Assembly: GCA_031549885.1 (NCBI GenBank)
Contig: JAVBPD010000036.1
Span: 1-20,682 of the forward strand
Direction: 5' to 3'
Source: WQUF01 sp031549885
GTDB taxonomy: Bacteria; Bacillota; Clostridia; Clostridiales; Clostridiaceae
Length of the DNA stretch: 20,682 nucleotides
Shown: positions 1 through 6,226 of the stretch, in pieces
How positions within the stretch are numbered: position 1 is the stretch's first letter
How the letters are laid out: the number at the start of each line of letters is the position of its first letter
Program-made: the position numbers and the translations under genes
The notes under the pieces: generated by a model
Told to the model about the DNA's origin: nothing
Database searches by the model: none
What the model saw: only the letters and a program-made list of their open reading frames with translations

Positions 1-102
1 TCTCTTATATTCTTTATTTGGATCTCTTTGCTTATTTGGAATTAAATGCTTTACTTCTTCCCAAAATTCTTCTGTTATTTCCCATGATTTTTCTTGTTTC
101 AT
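1..102 (-). CDS. IS5-family transposase, N-terminal fragment (runs off the left edge)
   Basis: An ATG at 102 opens a frame of exactly 34 codons that is still open at the window edge. The peptide has a Trp-containing opening (EKSWEITEEFW) followed by EEVKHLIP and a basic stretch ending NKEYKR. This is the layout of the DUF4096-type N-terminal domain at the start of many IS5/IS1182-like transposases in clostridia, where the LIP motif and an Arg/Lys-rich segment precede a GGRKP motif. A GGGG run sits about 14 bases upstream of the ATG, and a GTG lies directly before it. The catalytic DDE domain is outside the window, so activity cannot be judged. The gene is transcribed in the same direction as the ABC operon it interrupts. 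Confidence 0.65.
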   Translation of the reverse strand, partial: MKQEKSWEITEEFWEEVKHLIPNKQRDPNKEYKR

Positions 103-172
103 CACACATACCCCAATGATTTTTTATTTCAATTTTATCATTTTTTCTTACTACTTGTACAGTTTTAATTAG
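1..172 (-). mobile_element. IS5-family insertion sequence, partial (transposase-start end only)
   Basis: The matching ABC-ATPase coding sequence stops abruptly at 173. What follows on the minus strand is about 70 bases of AT-rich leader and then a transposase start. The element's outer end should lie at or within a few bases of 172/173. On the minus strand it would begin CTAATTAAAACTGTACAAGT, but the terminal inverted repeat cannot be confirmed because the other end is outside the window. The target duplication also cannot be seen. The IS5 assignment rests on the first 34 transposase residues and is an inference from family resemblance. Confidence 0.7.
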
Positions 173-1387
173 GGATAAGCTCTTAGATGCAATTTCGTAA
201 ATGCTTGGAGTTTTAACCTCATATTTTTTACATAACTCTTCATTATGAATTGAAATTTCTTTTAGTTTAAGAAAACCATATTTGCAATTTTCTTTTGAGT
301 CATAGCTCATAAGTATTAAATTTTCATTTACAGTCATTTCCTTTATCATGCCCATTTTATGTCTATCCTCAGGAATATGACCAATCTTATGCTTTAATAT
401 ATCCTTTGGTTTGCTATTTGTAACATCGGAACCATTTATAATAACTTGACCTGTTTGAGCGCTTAAAAGCCCAGTGATGCATTTAATTAGTTCAGATTGA
501 CCATTGCCATCTACTCCACAAATGCCTAATATTTCCCCTCTGCGAACAAAAAAGCTCACATCAATTAACCTCATAATGTTATTTTTATCTGTATAGCTTA
601 TATTGTTAACTGATAGAATTGTATCTTTTGGTCTTGCAGGCTCTTTATGAATTTCTAAATCCACCTCTTTACCAACCATGAGAGAAGCTAATTGCTCTTT
701 AGATTTTATCTCATCAACTTTTAAACTAGCTACTACTTTGCCTTGCCTTAGAACTGTACAAGAATCACAAATTTCCATTACTTCAGCAAGCTTATGAGTT
801 ATAAATATAATGGTAAGCATGCTGTTATTTGATAGATCTTTTAAAAGCTTAAAGAGCTTATTGGTTTCTTGAGGTGTTAAAATAGCTGTTGGTTCATCTA
901 AAATTAAAAGTTCTACATTTCTAAAAAGCGCTTTTAAAATCTCAAGCCTTTGTTGCTCTCCAATAGAAAGGTTCTCAACAATTTCCCAAGGTGAAATTTC
1001 CATTCCAAATTTAGCTGCCATATTTGTAAAATGCTTAGAAGTCTCAGCAAGATTTAAAGAAATTTTGCTATACTTTTGAAAGCCAAGCACTACATTTTCA
1101 ATAACACTAAGAGAAGGTATGAGCATAAAGTGCTGATGTACCATTCCAATACCCTCATCAATAGCATGTTTAGAATCTTTAATCATAATTTTTTTTCCAT
1201 TTAAAAAAATTTCACCGTCAGTTTGACTGTACATCCCATAAAGTATATTCATAAGAGTGGATTTACCAGCTCCATTTTCCCCCAAAAGAGCATGAATCTC
1301 ACCTTTTTCTACAGTTAAATTCACATTTTCATTTGCAACAAGAGATCCAAAATGTTTTGTTATTTGCTTCATTTCTAAATATGCCAT
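173..1387 (-). pseudogene. Nucleoside-type ABC importer ATPase, truncated by an IS insertion
   Basis: This is the tandem ATPase of a BMP/nucleoside ABC importer, like Bacillus YufO/NupO, which is about 510 residues long. The start at 1387 has a GAGGG ribosome binding site and follows the permease stop by 10 bases; an in-frame extension to 1468 would overlap the permease and is not used. NBD1 is complete: Walker A GENGAGKST (36-44), signature LSIGEQQR (140-147), Walker B LLILDEP (160-166) and His198. NBD2 has its family-typical atypical P-loop GVDGNGQSEL (291-300) but ends at residue 405 in ASKSLS, exactly where SGGNQQK is expected. The frame then runs 46 unrelated residues into the IS5 element, to a stop at 32. 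About 100 residues are lost, including the second signature, Walker B and H-loop, so the protein is very probably non-functional. Confidence 0.88.
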
Positions 1388-1397
1388 AGCTATACCC

Positions 1398-2315
1398 TCA
1401 TTCTCTAATATAAGCAATGCCGCTTGAAGCAGGTGGTTTGGATTTTTTAATAAACCCACAAACTGCAAATATAGTAATTAAATATGGTAATAACATGCTT
1501 ATTTGATAAGGTATCCCTGTATTTGCTGCTTGCAATCTATACATAACTGCATCTCCTGCACCAAAAACAAGTGCTGCAATCATCACTCCAAGAGGCGAAT
1601 AGTTACCAAATACGATAACTGCTAAAACCATGAAACCTCGTCCTGCAATCATATTTTCAACAAAAAAACTCAATTGCCCCATGGATACAAATGCTCCTGC
1701 TAAACCCGACATTAGCCCACTTATTAATATTGAACTCCATCTTAATTTTGAAACATTAATACCAACAGTATCACAAGCTCTTGGATTCTCACCAACTGCT
1801 CTAATTTTTAACCCATAATGAGTTTTATTCATAATATACCAAGCAATAGGTACAGTTAAAAAGGCCATATAAGTTATTATTGGGTGATTAAATAGAGCCT
1901 GACCTATAACTGGAATTTTTGATAGAATAGGAATAGGAACTGGTGTAAATACTTTTATTTGAGGTATAACTGTATTTGTTCCAAACATTACACGATTTAC
2001 AGTAATAGTAAGTCCCATAGATATTATATTTATAGCTGTACCAACAACAGTTTGGTCAGCTTTAATATTTATTGTAAAAAATGCAAATACAGAGGATAAA
2101 ATCATTACAAAAGCCATGGCAAAGAGAGCGCCAACAAATGCTGAACCACAAAGATATGAGCCAATAACACCCATAAGTGCACCTAAAAGCATAAAACCTT
2201 CAATGCCAATGTTTACAATTCCAGCTCTTGCACTAAAAACAACTCCAAGCCCTGCAATTAAAAGCGGTGTTGCAGTTCTAATATCTGAAGATATAAAACT
2301 TGTTATTAAATCCAT
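1398..2315 (-). CDS. Nucleoside-type ABC importer permease 2 (YufQ/NupQ-like)
   Basis: This 305-residue, very hydrophobic inner-membrane protein belongs to the BPD_transp_2 permease family. It carries family landmarks: GIVNIGIEGFMLLGA near residues 32-46, and the cytoplasmic loop GENPRACDTVGINVSKLRW followed by the segment SGLMSGLAGAF. It would form half of the membrane channel of a nucleoside or purine importer together with the neighbouring permease. A GGGGGAA ribosome binding site precedes the ATG at 2315, and the upstream permease stops only 3 bases earlier, so the two are surely translated as a pair. The ATPase follows 10 bases after its stop. The gene looks intact. Substrate class is inferred from the family and from the deaminase in the same operon. 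Confidence 0.9.
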   Translation of the reverse strand: MDLITSFISSDIRTATPLLIAGLGVVFSARAGIVNIGIEGFMLLGALMGVIGSYLCGSAFVGALFAMAFVMILSSVFAFFTINIKADQTVVGTAINIISMGLTITVNRVMFGTNTVIPQIKVFTPVPIPILSKIPVIGQALFNHPIITYMAFLTVPIAWYIMNKTHYGLKIRAVGENPRACDTVGINVSKLRWSSILISGLMSGLAGAFVSMGQLSFFVENMIAGRGFMVLAVIVFGNYSPLGVMIAALVFGAGDAVMYRLQAANTGIPYQISMLLPYLITIFAVCGFIKKSKPPASSGIAYIRE

Positions 2316-2318
2316 CCA

Positions 2319-3410
2319 TTATTCCCCCTTCAGACTTATGTTTTTTTGATTTTTATAGTTAAGGAGCTTTGTTTTTAATCCTGTAAATTTAAAAAGATTT
2401 CTGCCAATTATAAATAATATTATAAATCCTTGAATCATGTAGATTACTGCAATAGGTGCCCCTGTCATCATCTGCATCTTATTGGATCCGCTCTTTAAAA
2501 TTCCAAATAAAAGTCCTGAAAGTCCAATTCCCAGTGCTGTATTTCCTCCTAAAAGCGCAACAGCTATACCATCAAAACCAAAATTTACTGAAAAACCATC
2601 CATAAGCCTTGGTTGAACACCTAATAATTCAATCACTCCCCCAAGACCTGCCATGCCCCCTGCTAAAACCATGGCAAGAATCATGCTCCTTGAAATATTC
2701 ATTCCAGCATACTCTCCTGCAGTTGAATTAAGACCTATAACCCTTACTTCGTATCCTTTTTTTGTTTTATACAAAAATACATAGTAGAAAACAAGAGCTG
2801 CAATTACAACAAATATGCCAACATGGAGCTTAGTTCCACTAAAAACATTATAAAATCTTGCACTTTCTAAAATTTGACGAGATTGTGGAAAATTGCTTGA
2901 ACCTGTTGTATCTTTTATTGGACCTGCAATCATATAACTTACAAAAATTGTAGCCACATAATTAAGCATAATGGTTGTAATGAGCTCATTTGCTTTAAAT
3001 CTTATCTTTAATAATGCCACAATTGACCCATAAAGTGCTCCTCCTATAAATCCTGCAATAATAGTAAGTAAAATATGTAGTATTGATGGCATTTGTGCAA
3101 AATTAGTGCCAACAAGCGTTGCAACTAAAGTTCCAATATATAGCTGTCCTTCAGCACCAAGATTAATTATGCCAGAGCGATAAGCAATTCCATAACTTAA
3201 AGCTGTCATAATAACTGGCATTGCTTTATTAATGCTAATTGAAATGGCATTTGGATTACCAAGAGCTCCCGAAAACATGCTCATAAAAGCAATCATAGGA
3301 TCAAAGTCTAAAAGTTTCATCACTATAGCTCCAAGTAACATAGCCGCAAAAACGGCTATAATGGGAAAGTAAAGTTTATTTAATGCTATCTTTAAATTTT
3401 TAAGGTTCAT
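2319..3410 (-). CDS. Nucleoside-type ABC importer permease 1 (YufP/NupP-like)
   Basis: This 363-residue polytopic membrane protein of the BPD_transp_2 family corresponds to the larger permease of BMP-type nucleoside importers. Visible landmarks are the segment GIINLGAEGQLYIG near residue 81, the loop GYEVRVIGLNSTAGEYAGMNISRSM, and the following glycine-rich helix VLAGGMAGLGGVIELLGV. An AGGTTTTAGG sequence lies ahead of the ATG at 3410, and the substrate-binding lipoprotein ends 33 bases upstream, so the order is binding protein, permease, permease, ATPase. No frameshift or missing segment is visible. With the operon's ATPase broken, this permease would need another ATPase to work. Confidence 0.9.
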   Translation of the reverse strand: MNLKNLKIALNKLYFPIIAVFAAMLLGAIVMKLLDFDPMIAFMSMFSGALGNPNAISISINKAMPVIMTALSYGIAYRSGIINLGAEGQLYIGTLVATLVGTNFAQMPSILHILLTIIAGFIGGALYGSIVALLKIRFKANELITTIMLNYVATIFVSYMIAGPIKDTTGSSNFPQSRQILESARFYNVFSGTKLHVGIFVVIAALVFYYVFLYKTKKGYEVRVIGLNSTAGEYAGMNISRSMILAMVLAGGMAGLGGVIELLGVQPRLMDGFSVNFGFDGIAVALLGGNTALGIGLSGLLFGILKSGSNKMQMMTGAPIAVIYMIQGFIILFIIGRNLFKFTGLKTKLLNYKNQKNISLKGE

Positions 3411-3443
3411 CCTAAAACCTCCACAATCTTCAGAAACTAATAA

Positions 3444-4445
3444 CTATTTTAAATCAATGGTTATCTTGCCAGAAACAAGTTCGTTATATATATCCTTTAC
3501 TTTAGTCTTAACACTAGCATCAATGCCGTCAGCTGGTTTAAACCAATCTGTTAAATAAACAACTCCATCTTTTGCACCAAATTTAATAGTTTGTCCATTA
3601 AGTTTTTTATCCACAAATTGCTGATAGGCTACTTTGTATGCTATAGATGTATCTTTTATTACTGATATTAAAACAGAATCTGGCGCAGTTTTCTCTTGAT
3701 TTTCTCCAGAACCTACAGCATATATTTTTCCTTCTTTTGCAGCTTCTAAAATTCCAACGCTCGCATTATCTGCCATAGGCGATATACAATCTACACCTAC
3801 ATCAATCATTGCTTTTGCTGTTTCTTTTGCCTTATTAACATCATCAAAGCTACCTGTCATTGTAGCATTAACTTCTATAGATCCGTCTACATGCTTAACA
3901 CCAGCTTCATAACCTTTCATGCCATTAATAATAGGAGTGATTTCCATGCCACCAACAAATCCTGCCTTTTTGCTTTTAGAAGCGAGTGCCGCAATAGCTC
4001 CCATCATAAATCCTTGTTCTTCATCAGCAATTTGAAAACTAACGACGTTTTCCCCTGTATATGAACCATTGATAATCATAAATTGAGTTTTAGGAAATTC
4101 TTTAGCAACTTGTAAGCCTATTTCCTCATAAGAGTTTGTGCTAAGAAATATAAGGTTGTATCCATCATTAGCATATGTGCTAATAGAATCAGCAAGAGAA
4201 GAGTTTGCTACATTTTCTTGATAAGACACTTTTGCACCTAATTTTTCAATTTCTTTAAGTCCATTATAAGCTGTAGCATTCCAACTCATATCGCTAATTG
4301 GACCTGATAAAATAAGCGCTACTTTATATTGTGTTGATTTAGAATCATTTGAAGATGTATTATTAGAGTTAGCACACCCTGATGCTAAGCTTATAAAAAG
4401 AAGAGTTACTAAAATTAATGATATAAATTTCTTATAAAAATTCAT
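3444..4445 (-). CDS. BMP-family substrate-binding lipoprotein of the nucleoside-type importer
   Basis: This 333-residue extracellular binding protein is anchored by a lipid. It starts at 4445, chosen because AAAGGAGG lies 7 bases upstream; an in-frame start 10 codons earlier has no support. The N-terminus has a basic MNFYKK head, a hydrophobic stretch and the lipobox LASGC with Cys24, followed by a Ser/Asn-rich linker. The mature part opens with VALILSGPISDMSWNATAYNGL, the pattern of BMP (PF02608) proteins such as NupN and treponemal PnrA, which bind purine nucleosides. Its ATG shares one base with the TGA of the deaminase (TGATG), so translation is coupled. Nucleoside or nucleobase is the likely ligand; which one cannot be read from the sequence. 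Confidence 0.9.
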   Translation of the reverse strand: MNFYKKFISLILVTLLFISLASGCANSNNTSSNDSKSTQYKVALILSGPISDMSWNATAYNGLKEIEKLGAKVSYQENVANSSLADSISTYANDGYNLIFLSTNSYEEIGLQVAKEFPKTQFMIINGSYTGENVVSFQIADEEQGFMMGAIAALASKSKKAGFVGGMEITPIINGMKGYEAGVKHVDGSIEVNATMTGSFDDVNKAKETAKAMIDVGVDCISPMADNASVGILEAAKEGKIYAVGSGENQEKTAPDSVLISVIKDTSIAYKVAYQQFVDKKLNGQTIKFGAKDGVVYLTDWFKPADGIDASVKTKVKDIYNELVSGKITIDLK

Positions 4446-5005
4446 CAGTTTTCCTCCTTTATATTTGGGTTCCAATAATTTTCATGACATTTAAAAAAAT
4501 CTGGTTCTAATTCTATAAATGGACCTAAGACTTCAATCTCTTTTTGTCCACGAGCGAAAACAGCTCTACAAGGTAAATCTAAAGTAGGATTTCTTAAATC
4601 ATCCCCTGTAATCTTTTTTAATTCAGTTTCTCTTGCAATGTATACAAGCCTTCCAAGATTTCCCCAGTACATAGCCCCTGAACACATAGAACAAGGCTCC
4701 CCACAGCTATACATGGTGAACTTGGCCATTTCTTCTTTAGAGTAAACTTGTGAAGCCTTGCGCATAAGCAATGTTTCTGCATGGGCAGTACAATCGCCTT
4801 TTAATGAAACTTCTTCATTGCCTTGCTCCATAAGGATGTTTCCATTTGAATCTGTTAAAATACATCCAAAAGGATGGTTTCCTTTATCCCTTGCTTCCCT
4901 GCAAATCTCAATTACACGCTGCAATAGCTTTACCTCATAATCCTTTAAATCAGATAGTTTACTTTCCTTTTGTTCATAATTAATGATAACGGTTTCTTTC
5001 CTCAT
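4445..5005 (-). CDS. Guanine/nucleoside deaminase-like protein of the CDA fold
   Basis: This 186-residue cytosolic zinc deaminase starts at 5005, behind a GGAGGTG ribosome binding site; a longer in-frame start at 5032 lies upstream of that site and is rejected. The zinc and catalytic motifs are complete: HAE at 75-77 (His ligand and proton-shuttling Glu) and PCSMC at 104-108, giving Cys105 and Cys108. The segment NHPFGCIL (43-50) and the ending HENYWN resemble guanine deaminase (GuaD) more than tRNA adenosine deaminase TadA. It is about 30 residues longer than Bacillus GuaD, mainly at the N-terminus. Co-translation with a BMP importer suggests it deaminates the imported base or nucleoside for salvage. 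The exact substrate (guanine, cytosine, adenine derivative) is not determined. Confidence 0.82.
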   Translation of the reverse strand: MRKETVIINYEQKESKLSDLKDYEVKLLQRVIEICREARDKGNHPFGCILTDSNGNILMEQGNEEVSLKGDCTAHAETLLMRKASQVYSKEEMAKFTMYSCGEPCSMCSGAMYWGNLGRLVYIARETELKKITGDDLRNPTLDLPCRAVFARGQKEIEVLGPFIELEPDFFKCHENYWNPNIKEEN

Positions 5006-5128
5006 CCACACACCTCCAAAATATAATTGCAATGCGAATTAATATTAAATTAAATTTTATAATTTATAATATTAATTACTATTTTTGCATAAACAAATGG
5101 TATTATCGACACAAAAAAAATAATAATG

Positions 5129-5160
5129 TAGTAAAGATTACTTATAATCACACTTTACTA
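5129..5160 (-). terminator. Hairpin followed by a T-run ahead of the deaminase operon (possible weak terminator)
   Basis: On the minus strand TAGTAAA (5160-5154) pairs with TTTACTA (5135-5129), and inside it GATTA (5149-5145) pairs with TAATC (5140-5136), with a 4-base loop and a 4-base one-sided bulge. Eight T residues follow at 5120-5113, but only after 8 intervening bases, which is poor spacing for an intrinsic terminator. It could end the upstream regulator transcript, act as a leader structure, or be a protein-binding inverted repeat. Confidence 0.3.
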
Positions 5161-5161
5161 T

Positions 5162-5190
5162 ATTATAAATACGATTTCAATAGATTTAAA
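5162..5190 (-). promoter_or_regulatory. Candidate promoter of the deaminase/importer operon
   Basis: On the minus strand TTTAAA (5190-5185) and a consensus TATAAT (5167-5162) are separated by 17 bases. The -35 box is weak. The candidate operator palindrome at 5188-5208 overlaps its upstream edge, a sensible place for repression. The start would lie near 5155, giving a leader of about 150 bases. In such AT-rich DNA a match like this can arise by chance. Confidence 0.35.
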
Positions 5191-5208
5191 AGAGGTCGGA
5201 CGTCTTTT
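5188..5208. promoter_or_regulatory. 21-bp imperfect palindrome, candidate GntR operator
   Basis: The plus strand reads AAAAGA, g, GTC, g, GAC, g, TCTTTT: nine of ten base pairs are symmetric about the central g at 5198. As RNA it could fold only poorly, because the inner arms are one base apart, so a dimeric DNA-binding protein is the better reading. It sits 48 bases beyond the GntR stop and overlaps the candidate -35 of the deaminase operon. It is also locally GC-rich in very AT-rich surroundings. Confidence 0.5.
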
Positions 5209-5255
5209 TTGTAAAATACCATTCTTATACTAAATAATCACAAAAAATTTTCTAT

Positions 5256-6020
5256 CTATGGAGTATTCTTAGAAAGCAATGTATCATCTCCAAAAACACC
5301 TCTGAATAGATGAAACTTAATTAAATCTGTATCAATATAACACAAACCTTGAAAGACTATATTATTTTGAATATCAAAGGTTTGATTATCCATCTTCAAA
5401 AATGGCTTTACAACATTTGGTTCTACAAATGATATTAAATCTTTAGTTCTTAAATTATCAGTAGCTTCAATTTTTAGAGTATCCCATGACACTGTTTTAT
5501 CTGTATATAAATTAATTACTTGAAAAATGGAAATATTCTCATTTTTAATTTTTTCATGAGCATTAGAATGAATAGCACTTTTTTCCATATAATCTTCACA
5601 GTAAATGCACATTTTACCATCAGCTTTATATATTTTTTTAAACTCTACTATATCAGTATCACCTTTAAATACTATTTCTTTACCAGTTTCAGATGCTTTC
5701 ATAAAACTTACGCTTATTAAATCAATTTCAGGAAAATAACCACTTCTCATTATCATATCTGAAAAATAAACTTGAGGAAAAAGAGTAGTCTTTATTTCAA
5801 ATGCACTAGTATTTACAAAAGTGCCACTGCCATGCCTTCGAAATAGTTTACCTTCATCTACTAGTGTACTAAGTACTGTTCTTATTGTGCTTCTGCTAAC
5901 TTGAAATTTTGCTGCTAACTGTTTTTCAGATGGAAGTTTTTTTGTTGCATTAAAATCCATTTTTTCTATTAAATTCAATAATTTGTTTTTAACTTCAGTG
6001 CATAAATCAGCCTTTACCAT
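5256..6020 (-). CDS. GntR-family regulator with UTRA ligand-binding domain (HutC type)
   Basis: This is a 254-residue cytosolic transcription factor. An N-terminal winged helix-turn-helix covers roughly residues 8-70, with the diagnostic string LPSEKQLAAKFQVSRSTIR and the wing RRHGSGTFV. Residues about 90-240 form a UTRA-type effector domain, with the closing β-strand pattern FQGLCYIDTDLIKFHLFR. HutC-subfamily members sense small metabolites and usually repress neighbouring catabolic or transport genes. The start at 6020 has a GAGGTG ribosome binding site. It is encoded on the same strand, 250 bases upstream of the deaminase start, and a palindrome lies in that gap, so control of the purine-type operon is the best inference. 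The divergent disaccharide operon already has its own LacI protein. Confidence 0.88.
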   Translation of the reverse strand: MVKADLCTEVKNKLLNLIEKMDFNATKKLPSEKQLAAKFQVSRSTIRTVLSTLVDEGKLFRRHGSGTFVNTSAFEIKTTLFPQVYFSDMIMRSGYFPEIDLISVSFMKASETGKEIVFKGDTDIVEFKKIYKADGKMCIYCEDYMEKSAIHSNAHEKIKNENISIFQVINLYTDKTVSWDTLKIEATDNLRTKDLISFVEPNVVKPFLKMDNQTFDIQNNIVFQGLCYIDTDLIKFHLFRGVFGDDTLLSKNTP

Positions 6021-6042
6021 GCTTTCACCTCAACTACTCTAC

Positions 6043-6071
6043 ATTAAATTAATAAATACTTTTAAAATCAA
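6043..6071 (-). promoter_or_regulatory. Candidate promoter of the GntR regulator
   Basis: Reading the minus strand, TTGATT (6071-6066) and TTTAAT (6048-6043) are separated by 17 bases. The ribosome binding site and start codon of the regulator follow about 25 bases later. No copy of the 5188-5208 palindrome is seen here, so autoregulation through that site is not supported. Confidence 0.45.
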
Positions 6072-6153
6072 AAAAACTATTCGCTTATATTTATTATACA
6101 TTAATAATTAATAATAAAATAATTTTTAATCAATTATTTTACTTATAAACCTC

Positions 6154-6185
6154 TTGACTATTGATTAAAAAATAGATAGTATAAT
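6154..6185 (+). promoter_or_regulatory. Candidate promoter of the disaccharide phosphorylase operon
   Basis: TTGACT (6154-6159) and a perfect TATAAT (6180-6185) lie on the plus strand, but their spacing is 20 bases, longer than the usual 16-18. The -10 box is convincing and the -35 less so. A poor -35 would fit a promoter that needs little basal activity or an activator. The palindrome at 6195-6212 begins 10 bases after the -10 box, at about the transcription start. Confidence 0.45.
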
Positions 6186-6194
6186 ATTAAAATT

Positions 6195-6212
6195 ATCCGT
6201 ATCGTTTCGGAT
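6195..6212. promoter_or_regulatory. LacI-type operator candidate upstream of the phosphorylase
   Basis: An 18-bp palindrome has arms ATCCG and CGGAT, a further inner A/T pair, and a central CG step. LacI-family operators typically carry a central CG flanked by symmetric half-sites. It covers the expected transcription start and ends 15 bases before the start codon at 6227, so a bound repressor would block initiation or elongation. The probable ligand is the LacI protein encoded at the end of the same operon. Confidence 0.55.
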
Positions 6213-6226
6213 TTATGAGGTTGTTT

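Noticed and set aside
32..172. The 46-residue C-terminal tail of the ATPase frame as a genuine protein end
   Set aside because: It is out-of-frame translation of the IS leader and transposase start, which makes sense in the other frame as an IS5-type N-terminus.
1388..1468. In-frame extension of the ABC ATPase to an upstream ATG at 1468
   Set aside because: It overlaps the end of the permease by 71 bases and lacks a ribosome binding site, whereas the ATG at 1387 has GAGGG at good spacing and matches the family start.
5032..5214. Short plus-strand open frame of 60 codons opposite the operon leader
   Set aside because: No ribosome binding site, low-complexity Asn/Tyr/Lys-rich composition from AT-rich DNA, and it covers the likely promoter and operator of the minus-strand operon.
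5033..5255. Purine riboswitch upstream of the deaminase-importer operon
   Set aside because: Neither strand shows the conserved core elements of the purine aptamer. A covariance-model search would settle it.
6215..6226. Start of the GH65 phosphorylase at the ATG at 6215
   Set aside because: The GAGG that best serves as ribosome binding site lies between 6217 and 6220, so the ATG at 6227 is better placed. The longer start also abuts the operator palindrome.
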